Assembly (NCBI GenBank): GCA_021498095.1 | Contig: JAIZWK010000001.1 | Location: 1,324,337 to 1,388,336 of the forward strand | Origin: Candidatus Harpocratesius repetitus | GTDB taxonomy: Archaea > Asgardarchaeota > Lokiarchaeia > Sigyniarchaeales > Promethearchaeaceae | DNA: 64,000 bases | Direction: 5' to 3' | In this document: piece after piece, positions 15,271 to 24,954 of the stretch | Position numbering within the stretch: position 1 is the stretch's first letter | Layout: the number at the start of each line of letters is the position of its first letter | The notes under the pieces: model-generated | Database searches by the model: none | What the model saw: the letters and a program-made list of their open reading frames with translations, nothing else | What the model was told of the DNA's origin: nothing | Made by a program: the position numbers and the translations under genes

Positions 15271-17245
15271 TTTCTGCGGAATCAGTTTGTTATTGATTAA
15301 CGCTACTATGAATGTAACTCTTGGTGTCGGTGATGGAGTTACAACTGATTTTAACAATTCTACCTATAAACAAGGTGAATTTGCTGGACAATATTATTAT
15401 TCCTATTATTGGTATAACGAAACATTTCCAACTTGGGAATATCAAGATGACTATACCTATTGGGAGCTGCTGTGGTTAAATAACGGCACTGAAGACACAT
15501 GGGTTGTCGTTGTGGTCGATTATAACATGACTATAAATGATTCAGGAAATCTTTCATATCTGAACTTTAATATTTACGATGATCCTGATGGTTCTTTCTT
15601 AACAAATTATGATGACAATTGGAGCGAATTTGATGCTGTTGATTGGGAAGGATACGATGATTATTACGTCGATGAAAATGCTGATGTTATAGGATGGGAT
15701 GAAAATTGGACAGATTCAAACGATACCAATTGGGATGATTCTTGGCTTGATAATTGGGATATTTCAGATAATGGTGTAGTTAAATCAGAAAATGTTTCTG
15801 AAGGCTTTTCAGGTGATTTTTCTGATGAAGACCCTGGTGAGTCTGGTGAGTATTCAACAATGGAAGAATCCTTAACTGGTGATGAAGGATTATGGTTCAT
15901 TGATATTTATTTTGAAGAATGGGCAACAACATACACTGGTAGCATTAATTATACTTGGTATAATGTAGAATATTCCGATGATTATGAAATAATTTTAGGA
16001 AGTTTAATTGATCCTTCTAATTTAGGTCCTGCATCGACTTCCCCTTATTCAGATTCAGATGATGATTATTGGTGGTACGATTGGGATTGGGAATGGGCTC
16101 AAATGATGATGATAAACGAAACCTATGATGATGAAACCTATTCATGGACTTGGTTTTCATATGATATCGGCCAATGGGTGAGTTTTTATGATAATTTGAC
16201 AAATCAATATACTTTCCTTTCTCAAGATGTTGCTTACATTGGTATGTCTCTATATGAAGACATAAATGGAAATGGTGTTGTTGATGTATCTTATGATCCT
16301 TATTATGAAAATGAAAGTTATTGGGATGATGAAGAATGGATGCTTAGCCAAGTAGAAGATGTAGATGAAGGTTCTATAAGTGATCCCACTTATGATATGA
16401 ACGTCAGCGATTCTGAAGAAAAATATTTGCTTACATTAAATTCAGTTGGGAATGTCGTTTGGGGGATTCCTGAAATTAGTGAAAATAGTGCTGAATTTTG
16501 GATATGCTTAGAAGATGTGGACTTTCTAGCTGTTCCTTATGCATCCAATTATGAATGGTTTATGGACGATTCTTCCGATGGAAGCTTAATTATAGCCAGC
16601 AATGTTGATCATCTTAATATTTCATTTGCATTTGAAAGTGGTGAAACTGGTTCTAGTGTTGCAGTAAAGCATGATATTGCTGATTTCACAGATCCAGAAA
16701 CTCATAATTCCATCACTGCATTTGAAAATCTCTCCATGACAATTGATTACAGCATGTATATTGATCAATATTCTGAATTAATGGCTTGCGATACAACTGA
16801 GGAAATTGTTGGTGAAACTGGTGAAGAATTCGACTCTGCAATGGCTTTTGATGGTGAAATCACAATTGATTTGGAAAATCAGAGCAAAGAATTGATGTCT
16901 ATGGATTTTACAATGCCATATACATGGGGAAAAGATGGAGTAGAGTATAATAATACCGTAGCAATAAGTCCCATCTATGGTTATGAATATATGTACTCAG
17001 ATGAGGAAGTTGGGCAGGCATCATCCTTTTCTTATATAAGTAATTCATATATTTATTCAATGTGCTTTAATTGGCAGGGATATTCCATAATCATGGATCC
17101 AACGTTTGTATCTTATTATGTAGATATTAAAAATGATGCAGGATTACCTGGAACTTCGTTATTTAAAGTCGGAGGAATTGTAGTTCTTTCGATATTAGCT
17201 GGAATTGGTTTAGTTGTTATATTAAAAAAAGCAAAATTTAGATAG
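15248..17245 (+). CDS. Asp/Trp/Tyr-rich surface protein with C-terminal anchor
   Basis: A 665-aa protein with a signal peptide (INLVLFCGISLLLINATM), a very acidic extracellular region with many NxS/T sequons and a calcium-loop-like DINGNGVVD, and one C-terminal membrane helix (GGIVVLSILAGIGLVVIL) ending in KKAKFR. It is homologous along its length to the extracellular part of the sensor at 7116 (shared SLTGDE/SLSGDE, WFSYDI(G)QWVS, MSLYEDINGNG and QGYSIIMDPTF) but has no winged-helix domains. A GAAGGTGG ribosome-binding site lies 9 bases ahead of the ATG. A cell-surface structural or adhesion role is plausible; function is unknown. Confidence 0.7.
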   Translation: MRKINLVLFCGISLLLINATMNVTLGVGDGVTTDFNNSTYKQGEFAGQYYYSYYWYNETFPTWEYQDDYTYWELLWLNNGTEDTWVVVVVDYNMTINDSGNLSYLNFNIYDDPDGSFLTNYDDNWSEFDAVDWEGYDDYYVDENADVIGWDENWTDSNDTNWDDSWLDNWDISDNGVVKSENVSEGFSGDFSDEDPGESGEYSTMEESLTGDEGLWFIDIYFEEWATTYTGSINYTWYNVEYSDDYEIILGSLIDPSNLGPASTSPYSDSDDDYWWYDWDWEWAQMMMINETYDDETYSWTWFSYDIGQWVSFYDNLTNQYTFLSQDVAYIGMSLYEDINGNGVVDVSYDPYYENESYWDDEEWMLSQVEDVDEGSISDPTYDMNVSDSEEKYLLTLNSVGNVVWGIPEISENSAEFWICLEDVDFLAVPYASNYEWFMDDSSDGSLIIASNVDHLNISFAFESGETGSSVAVKHDIADFTDPETHNSITAFENLSMTIDYSMYIDQYSELMACDTTEEIVGETGEEFDSAMAFDGEITIDLENQSKELMSMDFTMPYTWGKDGVEYNNTVAISPIYGYEYMYSDEEVGQASSFSYISNSYIYSMCFNWQGYSIIMDPTFVSYYVDIKNDAGLPGTSLFKVGGIVVLSILAGIGLVVILKKAKFR

Positions 17246-17300
17246 ATTATTTAAAATACTTTTTATAACTTTGATCTTTTTTCTTTTTACAATTTACTTT

Positions 17301-17771
17301 TTACTTTTTTAATTTCCTTTCATGTTCCAATAACCATTTCTTTTTATCAATTCCCGCGCTGTATCCTCCTAATTTTCCACTCGTTTGAATCACACGATGA
17401 CAAGGAATTACGATTGCAATCGGGTTTTTTCCATTTGCATTTCCTACTGCACGCATCGCTTTTGAATTACCAATTCTTTCTGCAATTTCTTTATAAGTTG
17501 TTATCTTTCCATAAGGTATATTTTTTAATTCTGACCACACTTTTCGTTGAAAGATGGTTCCTTCCAGCGCCAATGGTAAATCAAATTTAGTAAGTTCGTG
17601 ATTGAAATACTTCTTTAGTTGATTAATTGCATTATTTGTAATTTTATTTGGATTGGAAGGTGTTCTAGGTGATTTAGTAAACATGATTGAGGTAATCACC
17701 TTATTGTTTGCGCATATTTCAAGATAACCGATTGGGGTTTTAAAAGAATTAAAAAAAGGTGAATTTTTCAC
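17301..17771 (-). CDS. ogt: Methylated-DNA-protein cysteine methyltransferase
   Basis: A 156-aa suicide repair protein that transfers the alkyl group from O6-alkylguanine in DNA to its own cysteine. The active-site motif is PCHRV (in IAIVIPCHRVIQTSGKLGG), with the helix-turn-helix arginine-finger part IPYGKITTYKEIAERIGNSK ahead of it and GGYSAG with a downstream KKWLLEHE after it. Length and order match the family. It is the last gene of a minus-strand run after valS and a small coiled-coil ORF. Confidence 0.93.
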   Translation of the reverse strand: MKNSPFFNSFKTPIGYLEICANNKVITSIMFTKSPRTPSNPNKITNNAINQLKKYFNHELTKFDLPLALEGTIFQRKVWSELKNIPYGKITTYKEIAERIGNSKAMRAVGNANGKNPIAIVIPCHRVIQTSGKLGGYSAGIDKKKWLLEHERKLKK

Positions 17772-17802
17772 GATTTTTCTCCATGGAAAATAAGATATTG
17801 TC

Positions 17803-17937
17803 TTATTTGAGTTTTTCTTTCATCATATCTACCAATTCAAAATAAAATTTTTTGTAGAGTGCTAATTCACGTCTACATTCAGATAATTGAGAACGTAGTT
17901 CCATTTCCTCAATTATTTCTTGATAAAGATTCTGCAA
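17803..17937 (-). CDS. Small coiled-coil ORF between valS and ogt
   Basis: A 44-codon ORF starting at TTG 17937, encoding a helical, charged peptide (EEMELRSQLSECRRELALYK). It lies between the end of valS (18003) and the start of ogt (17771) on the same strand. No ATG start except deep inside and no clear ribosome-binding site. The codon use looks coding-like, but it is short. Confidence 0.35.
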   Translation of the reverse strand: MQNLYQEIIEEMELRSQLSECRRELALYKKFYFELVDMMKEKLK

Positions 17938-18002
17938 AATAGTGTTAGAAAAGATTTATGCTAAAAAAAAGAAAAACGCTTTTTTTTGAGTTATTTGAAA
18001 AG

Positions 18003-20765
18003 TTATGATAAGAAATCTAATTGGAGTTCAAGTTGTTCTTTTTTCTCTTGATATTCTTCTAATTTTTCGCGTTCTTGCTGTACCAATTCTTTTGGAGCCC
18101 GTTCCGCAAAACTTCCTTGAAGTTTTTTATTGATCTTAGTAATCATATTTTCAACTTTTTTTAATGCTTTTTGAATTCGGTTCTTTTCTTTCTCCAAGTC
18201 GATCATTCCGGCTAAAGGTAAAAAGGCTGTAATTCCATGTAAAATGATACGAGCTGATTGTTTGGGTTGTTCAATATTTTGCTCAATTTGTATTTTTTCT
18301 TTATCTAATCCAGCTAACTGCACCAATTCACGTTTCCATGAAGTAAATATCTCTGAATTCTCCGCTTTTATCATCATGGGTATTGCTTTATTGCTTGGAA
18401 TGTTGAAATTGTGTTTAATATGGCGGATTTCACGAATGAATTCTGAAATTAGAGTAAATTCTTTTTCAATTTCAGAAGAAATCAATTTTTCATCTGGTTT
18501 TGGCCAAGATGCCACAATAATCGCTGGACTATCCTTGAGATATTCGGGAAGTACCTGCCATAATTTCTCAGTCAGAAATGGCATTGATGGATGTAAAAGC
18601 CTGAAAAAGGTTTCTAATACGTGAATAAGAACTGCTTTTTGAATTTCTTTATGTAAATGTTCTTTATCATAAAGATATAATTTAGAGCATTCTAAATACC
18701 AATCGCAATAATCCGACCAGAAGAAGTTTTTAAGTTCACGAGTCATTCGAAGATAATCATATTTTTCCATATATGTATTCACTTGGCGAATTAACCTATT
18801 TAAACGGGAGAGAATCCATTTATCTGGAAGCTCCAATTGAGAGTAATTAATTTCAGCCATTGGGATTATTTTCTCATTTTCATCAATATTTCCTAATACA
18901 TATCTAGTAGCTTGCCATATTTTATTGCAAAATCGGTGCGCTGCTTCAACATTTCTAAGATCAAGGTTTTGATCCAATCCAGGTGTGCAGTTTGACAGTA
19001 GCGTATAACGTAAAGAATCTGCACCGTAATTTTCGATTATATTTAGAGGATCGTATTGTTCCACATTTTCCATTGATTTTGAGATTTTCTGACCCTTTTC
19101 ATTTCGTATTAATCCATGTAAATAAACATGTTTAAATGGAGCCTTTCCAGTTAACTCTATTCCCATCATCATTTCGCGTGCCACCCAGAAAAATAGAATA
19201 TCATAACCAGTTTCACGTATGTCTGTGGGATAAAATTTTAGATAATCTGGACTTTCAACGTTTGGCCAACCTAAGGTTGAAAAAGACCATAATGCTGATG
19301 AAAACCAAGTATCTAAAACGTCTTCTTCTTGCTCAATTTTATTACTTCCACATTTTGGACATTTTTCCACCTTATTTATATGAGGTTCAGGACAAATTTC
19401 AGCTTCACAATCTTGACAATACCATATTGGAATTCGATGACCCCACCACAATTGGCGTGATATACACCAATCTCGAATATTGCTCATCCAGTGGTAAAAT
19501 CTTTGTTCTTCTCGTTCTGGTAAAATTGTTATTTCGCCTGATTTTACTGCATTCATGGCTGCTTCAGCAAGCGGCTTAGTTTTAACAAACCATTGAATTG
19601 AAACTCGTGGTTCAATTGCAGTATGACAGCGCTGGCAGTGTCCAACTGCATGTTGATATGGTTCGATTTTAACCATAAGGCCTTCTTTCTCGAGATCTTT
19701 TACGATCGCCTCTCTACATTCAAAACGATCCATTGATGCATAATGAGATGATATTTCAGGTAATATTCTGGCTTTTTCATCAAATATATTTATAAATTCT
19801 AAATGATTTCGTATACCAACTTCAAAATCATTTGGATCATGAGCTGGTGTGATTTTCACTGCTCCAGTTCCAAATTCTGGATCAACATGCTCATCTACAA
19901 TGATTGGGATTTCTTTTCCTATTACTGGAAGAACAGCAAATTTGCCAATCAATTTGCCAAATTGATGATGTTGTGGATGTGTGGCAATCGCAGTATCACC
20001 CATTAATGTTTCGGGTCGCGTGGTAGCAACTTCAATAAACTCTGTCGCACCTTCTGCCCATTTTCCAGAACCCCATTCATGAGTTGGACCTGACCATTTA
20101 TCTGTTTTTATTGGATAACGGATATACCAAAGATTCGAGTTTTCATCAATAGCTTCCGTCTCTAAATCAGAAATTGCTGATTCACATCGACCAGGGCACC
20201 AATTTACCATATATTCTCCTCTATAGATTAATCCTTTTTGATATAGGCGATAAAATGCTTCTCGCACTGCATGGGATAGATCTTCATCTAAAGTAAAATG
20301 CTCTCTGGTCCAATCGCTACTGATTCCAATACTTTTAGATTGTTTGGTAATCCGTGCGTGGTATTGTTCTTTCCATTCCCACACTTTTTGAACGAATTTT
20401 TCTCTTCCTATTTCTTTACGCGAAATTCCTTCTTTTGCTAATTCTCGCTCCACTACATTTTGAGTGGCAATACCCGCATGATCTGTTCCAGGAATAAAGA
20501 GTGTTTCTTTATGTTTCATACGCTCATATCGGGTCATAAGATCTTCAATAGATATGGTGATTGCGTGCCCTAAATGAAGTTGTCCAGTTACATTTGGGAG
20601 TGGAAGGGTGATGCAATATTTTTCAGTTTTATCATCAAAGAAACCTAATTCTTTTATTTTTTCAGGTCGAAAATATCCTTCTCTTTCCCACCATTCATAT
20701 ATTTCAGCTTCAAATTCATTATGATTATACACTTTTGGTAATTGTTCGCTTAGTTTTTCCACCAT
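18003..20765 (-). CDS. valS: Valyl-tRNA synthetase (bacterial-like)
   Basis: A 920-aa class I synthetase charging tRNA-Val. PNVTGQLHLGHA carries the HIGH motif near residue 64, GTDHAGIATQ is the ValRS signature, and KISKS near residue 560 is the KMSKS loop. The editing domain (ATTRPETLMGDTAIATHP) lies between them and a zinc-type CQDC/CPKC pair follows. The protein ends in a 65-residue coiled coil (EKEKNRIQKALKKVENMITK and on), a feature of bacterial and mitochondrial ValRS and absent from most archaeal ones, which suggests a bacterial origin. The start ATG at 20765 gives a normal N-terminus. Followed by a small ORF and ogt. Confidence 0.95.
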   Translation of the reverse strand: MVEKLSEQLPKVYNHNEFEAEIYEWWEREGYFRPEKIKELGFFDDKTEKYCITLPLPNVTGQLHLGHAITISIEDLMTRYERMKHKETLFIPGTDHAGIATQNVVERELAKEGISRKEIGREKFVQKVWEWKEQYHARITKQSKSIGISSDWTREHFTLDEDLSHAVREAFYRLYQKGLIYRGEYMVNWCPGRCESAISDLETEAIDENSNLWYIRYPIKTDKWSGPTHEWGSGKWAEGATEFIEVATTRPETLMGDTAIATHPQHHQFGKLIGKFAVLPVIGKEIPIIVDEHVDPEFGTGAVKITPAHDPNDFEVGIRNHLEFINIFDEKARILPEISSHYASMDRFECREAIVKDLEKEGLMVKIEPYQHAVGHCQRCHTAIEPRVSIQWFVKTKPLAEAAMNAVKSGEITILPEREEQRFYHWMSNIRDWCISRQLWWGHRIPIWYCQDCEAEICPEPHINKVEKCPKCGSNKIEQEEDVLDTWFSSALWSFSTLGWPNVESPDYLKFYPTDIRETGYDILFFWVAREMMMGIELTGKAPFKHVYLHGLIRNEKGQKISKSMENVEQYDPLNIIENYGADSLRYTLLSNCTPGLDQNLDLRNVEAAHRFCNKIWQATRYVLGNIDENEKIIPMAEINYSQLELPDKWILSRLNRLIRQVNTYMEKYDYLRMTRELKNFFWSDYCDWYLECSKLYLYDKEHLHKEIQKAVLIHVLETFFRLLHPSMPFLTEKLWQVLPEYLKDSPAIIVASWPKPDEKLISSEIEKEFTLISEFIREIRHIKHNFNIPSNKAIPMMIKAENSEIFTSWKRELVQLAGLDKEKIQIEQNIEQPKQSARIILHGITAFLPLAGMIDLEKEKNRIQKALKKVENMITKINKKLQGSFAERAPKELVQQEREKLEEYQEKKEQLELQLDFLS

Positions 20766-20922
20766 AATTCTTCTACTCCCAATGAAATTATATCTGGGTG
20801 TTAATCGGTTCTACTCAAGTTCAAATGAAAGAGATAAGGATAAAAGAAAAATTTTTAGATCAATGTAAATTCCTTAAAAAACATAAAAAAAAAAGTTATT
20901 AATTAACAGTAATTAGAAACTC

Positions 20923-21774
20923 TTATGGTTGAATAGGATATGGAGGATACTCTGAATAAAGCCGCATGAAATCTATTCGAATTATATCCCCGCTATCTAA
21001 AAATGCAAAGTCAAGAACAAAATGCGTCGATCCTAAATTACTTACAGGAACACAATAAGTATAAGGGGAATCTGCTGCATGACTTTCAAGTCCACCTATG
21101 TCGGGTGTGTGTGTTGTGTAAAGATCTGTCCAAGTGTATGGGCCATTAACTATTTCTAATTCTAATACAAGCCATAGAATACTTAAAGGATCTTGTACAT
21201 CAAAATTAATTTGAACCCAAGTTGCTTTTGAACCATCTACTACAGTAAATTCTGCAAAATTGTTGTCATCTAAAGTGATAAGATTAAGAAAATCACCTTG
21301 AAAATCCAAATTTGGTGAAGATCCACAACTATCTGGATATTCCGGGCGGGGGATCGTTGGATATACAAAATAAACATTGCAGCTATCTGAAGCTGTAATA
21401 ACTTCTTGAGAACCAAATTCGTCTGCATAAAAAACAATAGTTATTTTTCCTTCACCTTGATAATCATGTAAATTAAAGGTAAGTTGAAGACCACTTTGCC
21501 ATACTTTATTGGCAATTTGTACATTATTCAAATATATTAATGCATATGTTGGAGTACAATCTTCTGCAATTGCTGTCCAATGCAACGAGATATAATCTCC
21601 TTCATATTCTACACTTTTTATGATTTCTTCACTAGGTTTGGAAGTAATATTTATACTACCATCATATCTTGGAAAAATTGGAACCCATCCGAAAACTGGT
21701 TGAAAACCTAGTGTTAAGAATAAAATAAAAAATGTACAACCAATAAATCTTGTTTTATTCTTTTTTATATTCAT
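20923..21774 (-). CDS. Secreted protein, two beta-sandwich-like domains
   Basis: A 283-aa protein with a signal peptide (FIGCTFFILFLTLGFQPVFG) and no further membrane helix, so it is probably released or bound to the surface. Residues 40-130 look like an Ig-like or fibronectin-like beta-sandwich (ISLHWTAIAEDCTPTYALIY, ITIVFYADEFGS). Residues 150-270 look like a second beta domain of jelly-roll kind (FVLDFAFLDSGDIIRIDFMR). No catalytic motif. It is followed by valS on the same strand 157 bases away; a functional link is not expected. Confidence 0.6.
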   Translation of the reverse strand: MNIKKNKTRFIGCTFFILFLTLGFQPVFGWVPIFPRYDGSINITSKPSEEIIKSVEYEGDYISLHWTAIAEDCTPTYALIYLNNVQIANKVWQSGLQLTFNLHDYQGEGKITIVFYADEFGSQEVITASDSCNVYFVYPTIPRPEYPDSCGSSPNLDFQGDFLNLITLDDNNFAEFTVVDGSKATWVQINFDVQDPLSILWLVLELEIVNGPYTWTDLYTTHTPDIGGLESHAADSPYTYCVPVSNLGSTHFVLDFAFLDSGDIIRIDFMRLYSEYPPYPIQP

Positions 21775-22503
21775 AATTCTTCACTTTTTAGTTAATAAAT
21801 TACAGTTTTGAAACAAATCAAGACTTAAAAAAAATGAATGATATCAAATTTTAGTATTAAAATATTTGGTATATTCATAACAAATAATTTGTATGAATGA
21901 ATAAAAATCTTTATAGAAAATATATATTGTTATCAATATGTTATTATTTTTCTATATTAATACATATGTCTCTTTAAACAGGGAAAATCATCCTAAATCT
22001 TAATTTGATAATCGATTTTAACTTTGTTTAATATAATGGGTTAAATAGAATTGTTTACGAATATTTCTCAAGTGTAATCAAGAACAGAAATTCATGCATC
22101 CATCACAATTCTTATAACCCAAAAATTTTTTACAAAAAAATCTTGTTTACACGAAGAATTGCAGTCAATATTAAAAATCTCAAAAAAATAAAAATCCTGC
22201 ATAGTTTACGCATTTGTCAATATTCCATCCAAATTTGAAAATTGTCGATCAGAAATTTAGACCTTTTATTCTCAAATTCTACTATTTTTTGACTAAAAAT
22301 GATCAAAAATCGAATTTTAATCATATTTTCTAAAGCCTTTTTTTACGACTAACATATTTTAAGGCCAATTTTGAATATGTCGGAAAAAGATAGACAAATA
22401 TTGTAATTTAATCAAAAATACAGAAGTTGCTAGAACCTCTAATAATGCAAAAAATGAAAAAAATGAACATTAAAAAAAGTAGTAAATCAATATTAAAAAT
22501 AAT
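21775..22503. other. AT-rich intergenic region without genes
   Basis: About 730 bases at very low G+C with no ORF of coding quality on either strand and no tRNA-like fold. It separates the secreted-protein gene from the chimeric ORF and probably contains the promoters of both (TATA-like runs near 21905-21960 and AT runs near 22470-22500). No clear repeat or inverted pair was seen. Confidence 0.5.
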
Positions 22504-23196
22504 ATGAAGTTTATTTCAAAATATGAAGCAGTTTGGACCTGTCTTTTAATTATTCCTATGTTTGTATCTTCATACATTTCTGCGATAACTTTTGTACAAT
22601 TGGGATTGCCTCTTTTAGGAACAGAAGTGATAGGAATCTCTCCGTCTACTACATCAAATATTATTTTACTCTTTGCAATTGCGGGAGGGATTGGAGTTCT
22701 TTTAGGAGGTGTTATCCTTCAAAAGATTGTGGGTAAATTAGAATGGAAAATTGGAATTGGAATAATCATGAGTATTATTTCTTTTGGAATGATGGCACTA
22801 ATTCCATTATTAAATTCAACAACAGATTTTCTCTTGTGGATGATATCTTTAGGATTTATTCTAATCATTAATACTCCAATAAGTTATTCTCTTCTTCAAA
22901 CATATGAACAAATTTGCACACGAGCTGCTTCACATTTCATTCCATTATTTACACCCACAGTTGCCGATTTAGCTATTGCTTATGTAACTCTCAAATACAA
23001 TCCGTCTGCTGTTCTAGATAATACGCGCTTTCCTCATGGATTTACTGCAGAAAATCGACAATGGCTGATAACATGTGCTAATCCTACTATAATCGACTAC
23101 CTTCAAGCCAATCTTCATCATGCTGATCCTTTAATAACTGAAATTCTCTTATTACAGAAAAAAAAGTTACAAAATTCCCCATTTTTCCTTATTTGA
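22504..23196 (+). CDS. Chimeric ORF: MFS transporter N-terminus joined to shared module
   Basis: A 230-aa ORF in two parts. Residues 1-130 are the first third of a major facilitator transporter, with about four membrane helices (TM at 8-30, 48-72, 80-100 and 106-128). From residue 131 (TYEQIC) it switches to the C-terminal module of the unknown 276-aa protein at 6171. The matches include IPLFTPTVADLAIAYVT versus IPLYCPTLGDLAEMYVA, RFPHGFT versus RFPNGFT, WLITCANP versus WLIKCATP, and KKKLQNSPFFLI versus KKKLKNSEFFLV. A transporter cannot work with four helices, so this is probably the product of an insertion or recombination into an MFS gene, although the frame is open throughout. Confidence 0.65.
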   Translation: MKFISKYEAVWTCLLIIPMFVSSYISAITFVQLGLPLLGTEVIGISPSTTSNIILLFAIAGGIGVLLGGVILQKIVGKLEWKIGIGIIMSIISFGMMALIPLLNSTTDFLLWMISLGFILIINTPISYSLLQTYEQICTRAASHFIPLFTPTVADLAIAYVTLKYNPSAVLDNTRFPHGFTAENRQWLITCANPTIIDYLQANLHHADPLITEILLLQKKKLQNSPFFLI

Positions 23197-23266
23197 CCTT
23201 CATCGTTTTTCATTTTACACAAATAATTTTAGAAATTTCGCTATATTGTAAAGAATAATAAGAAAA

Positions 23267-23277
23267 AAAATTTAAAG
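23267..23277 (+). promoter_or_regulatory. Probable box A of tRNA-Ala
   Basis: The sequence AAAATTTAAAG lies 25-35 bases ahead of the tRNA-Ala 5' end at 23302, the expected place for an archaeal TATA box. Confidence 0.45.
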
Positions 23278-23301
23278 TTGGCTTCATTTAGAGACATAAA
23301 A

Positions 23302-23374
23302 GGGCCCATGGCTTAGTTGGTAGAGCGTCTGATTCGCATTCAGAAGGTGGAGGATTCGATTTCCTCTGGGTCCA
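23302..23374 (+). tRNA. tRNA-Ala(CGC)
   Basis: A complete 73-base cloverleaf without intron. The acceptor stem is GGGCCCA with TGGGTCC, including the G3-U70 wobble pair that defines tRNA-Ala. The D arm is GCTT/GAGC, and the anticodon stem TCTGA/TCAGA holds loop TTCGCAT (anticodon CGC, reading GCG). The T arm is GAGGA-TTCGATT-TCCTC and the discriminator is A at 23374. CCA is not encoded. Confidence 0.95.
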
Positions 23375-23514
23375 TGCCTTTTTCATAAAAATTTTCTTCC
23401 CTTTTTGTAAATACGATTAATTATGATGACATCTACCATACTAAAGAAAAAATTGCCGATTTTTTTATTTAAAGCACAACACACAATTTTTCCTTATTTT
23501 TCCTTATCTTTTTT

Positions 23515-24576
23515 TTAGGATGGATTACTTAAGTTATTTTGAGTTAAAATGGAGACATGTAATTTTTCATCGACTTTTCGAAATTGTTTGCGCAGATATC
23601 TTTGAGTCTTACAGAACGAACAAATTTTTCCAAATGTTGGTCTTCCACATTGAGTGCATAAGTGTTCTGATTGTTCTGCCCTTATTTGGGATTGATATGC
23701 TTCATTTATTATAGGTTGAAGTTTTTTATAAAACCCACGTGTATACGCAATCATATTACCTTTCCTATATTCTTCAATTTCTAACAGAACTTCCTTTAAT
23801 TTATTTACTGGTGATTGTCGGGCATAAGGGCATTCTGTGGGGAGATATGGTATGTTTTTATAATAAGCATACATGGTAATTTCTAATTCACTTATGAAAA
23901 AGAGAGGTTTGACCCTGGGAACCAAGTATTTGGACTCGCTTTTCGATTTTGGACCTGGTCTACTTAAAAACATTAAATTTTGATTTAAAAAATTATTCAA
24001 AAGACTGGTCGCTTCATCGGTTAGATTATGGCCAGTTGCTACTGCTGTAAAACCACGCTCATACGCAAATTTATTAATGTTATAGCGCTTAAATGAACCA
24101 CAATAAGAACATTCTCCTCTAAATGCTTGTAAATCATATTGCCAATTTGATTTTTTATATATTTCTTTCAAGTTATGCAAATCATCAATGTTAATGCCGT
24201 AATCTTTCTTAACATTTATTGTATGAAATGGAATATCAAAATGTTTACACCAATCTTCTGCAATTTTACCTGAGTCAAGTGAATAATTGTCTGTTTTAAT
24301 TCCTAATTCAATGTATAAAGCTTCGATATCTAAATCTTTTGGATAGAGTGTCTTAATGATTGATATTAATACTTGTGAATCCTTTCCTCCACTCGCTGCA
24401 ATCAGTAACTTTTCTCCTCGATTTGGGTGAAACATATGTTTTTTTTCTATTAGTTTTCTTACTCTCTTTTCGACATTTTCTAAGAAATGTTGTTTGCAGA
24501 GCGCCAAATTTGAATGGGGGATTTGAAACACAGCGGGTTGATGACACGTTTCAAAAAATTTACACTTGCGACCCAT
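23515..24576 (-). CDS. TtuA/Ncs6-type tRNA 2-thiolation ATPase
   Basis: A 353-aa member of the TtcA/TtuA family that adenylates tRNA uridine (position 34 or 54) and inserts sulfur. An N-terminal zinc-type domain (CKFFETC, then C and H) precedes the PP-loop SGGKDS. The central GECSYCG holds the CXXC cysteines, and ATGHNLTDEA and a C-terminal pair of CXXC groups (CTQCG, CSFC) follow. The ATG at 24576 is chosen because family members start just ahead of the first zinc cysteines; an ATG at 24651 would add 25 residues and cannot be excluded. It is divergent from the mazE-like gene. Confidence 0.85.
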   Translation of the reverse strand: MGRKCKFFETCHQPAVFQIPHSNLALCKQHFLENVEKRVRKLIEKKHMFHPNRGEKLLIAASGGKDSQVLISIIKTLYPKDLDIEALYIELGIKTDNYSLDSGKIAEDWCKHFDIPFHTINVKKDYGINIDDLHNLKEIYKKSNWQYDLQAFRGECSYCGSFKRYNINKFAYERGFTAVATGHNLTDEATSLLNNFLNQNLMFLSRPGPKSKSESKYLVPRVKPLFFISELEITMYAYYKNIPYLPTECPYARQSPVNKLKEVLLEIEEYRKGNMIAYTRGFYKKLQPIINEAYQSQIRAEQSEHLCTQCGRPTFGKICSFCKTQRYLRKQFRKVDEKLHVSILTQNNLSNPS

Positions 24577-24693
24577 GTTCCTTATGGATTCCAAGAATTC
24601 TTTCCATTTATCCCTTTTGCTTATGGTATAAAAAAGAGATGAAAATACCATTTTTCAATGAAATTTTTATTTATGTAATTACATTGTAATTAT

Positions 24694-24948
24694 ATGGAGA
24701 AAATAAAAACGAAACTGATTCAGATTGGAAATTCTAAAGGGATTAGAATTCCAAAACATATTTTGGAAAGATTGAATCTCCATGATAAAATTGAACTTAT
24801 AATTGATGATAAATTAGAACAAATCCTTATTAAATCAGATGATCCTCCACGGAAAAATTGGGAAAATTTATTCCAACAAATGCATGAAAAAGGAGAAGAT
24901 AATTTATTGATCGATGATTCTTTAGATTTAGAAGAATGGGATTGGTGA
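24694..24948 (+). CDS. MazE/AbrB-type antitoxin
   Basis: An 84-aa protein with an N-terminal swapped-hairpin AbrB domain (KLIQIGNSKGIRIPKHILER, the classic GNSxGxRIPK motif) and an acidic, Trp-containing C-terminal tail that would bind and block the toxin. It lies directly ahead of a MazF-like reading frame, the standard antitoxin-toxin order, and probably represses their shared promoter. It ends in TGA at 24946. Confidence 0.85.
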   Translation: MEKIKTKLIQIGNSKGIRIPKHILERLNLHDKIELIIDDKLEQILIKSDDPPRKNWENLFQQMHEKGEDNLLIDDSLDLEEWDW

Positions 24949-24954
24949 TTTACA

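Noticed and set aside
18244..18624. Plus-strand ORF of 126 codons inside valS
   Set aside because: It is antisense to a clearly coding, conserved synthetase gene.
24946..24948. TGA between mazE and mazF as a selenocysteine codon
   Set aside because: No homologous Cys position is known there, no SECIS-like hairpin was recognised, and an ATT start behind a ribosome-binding site explains the layout more simply.
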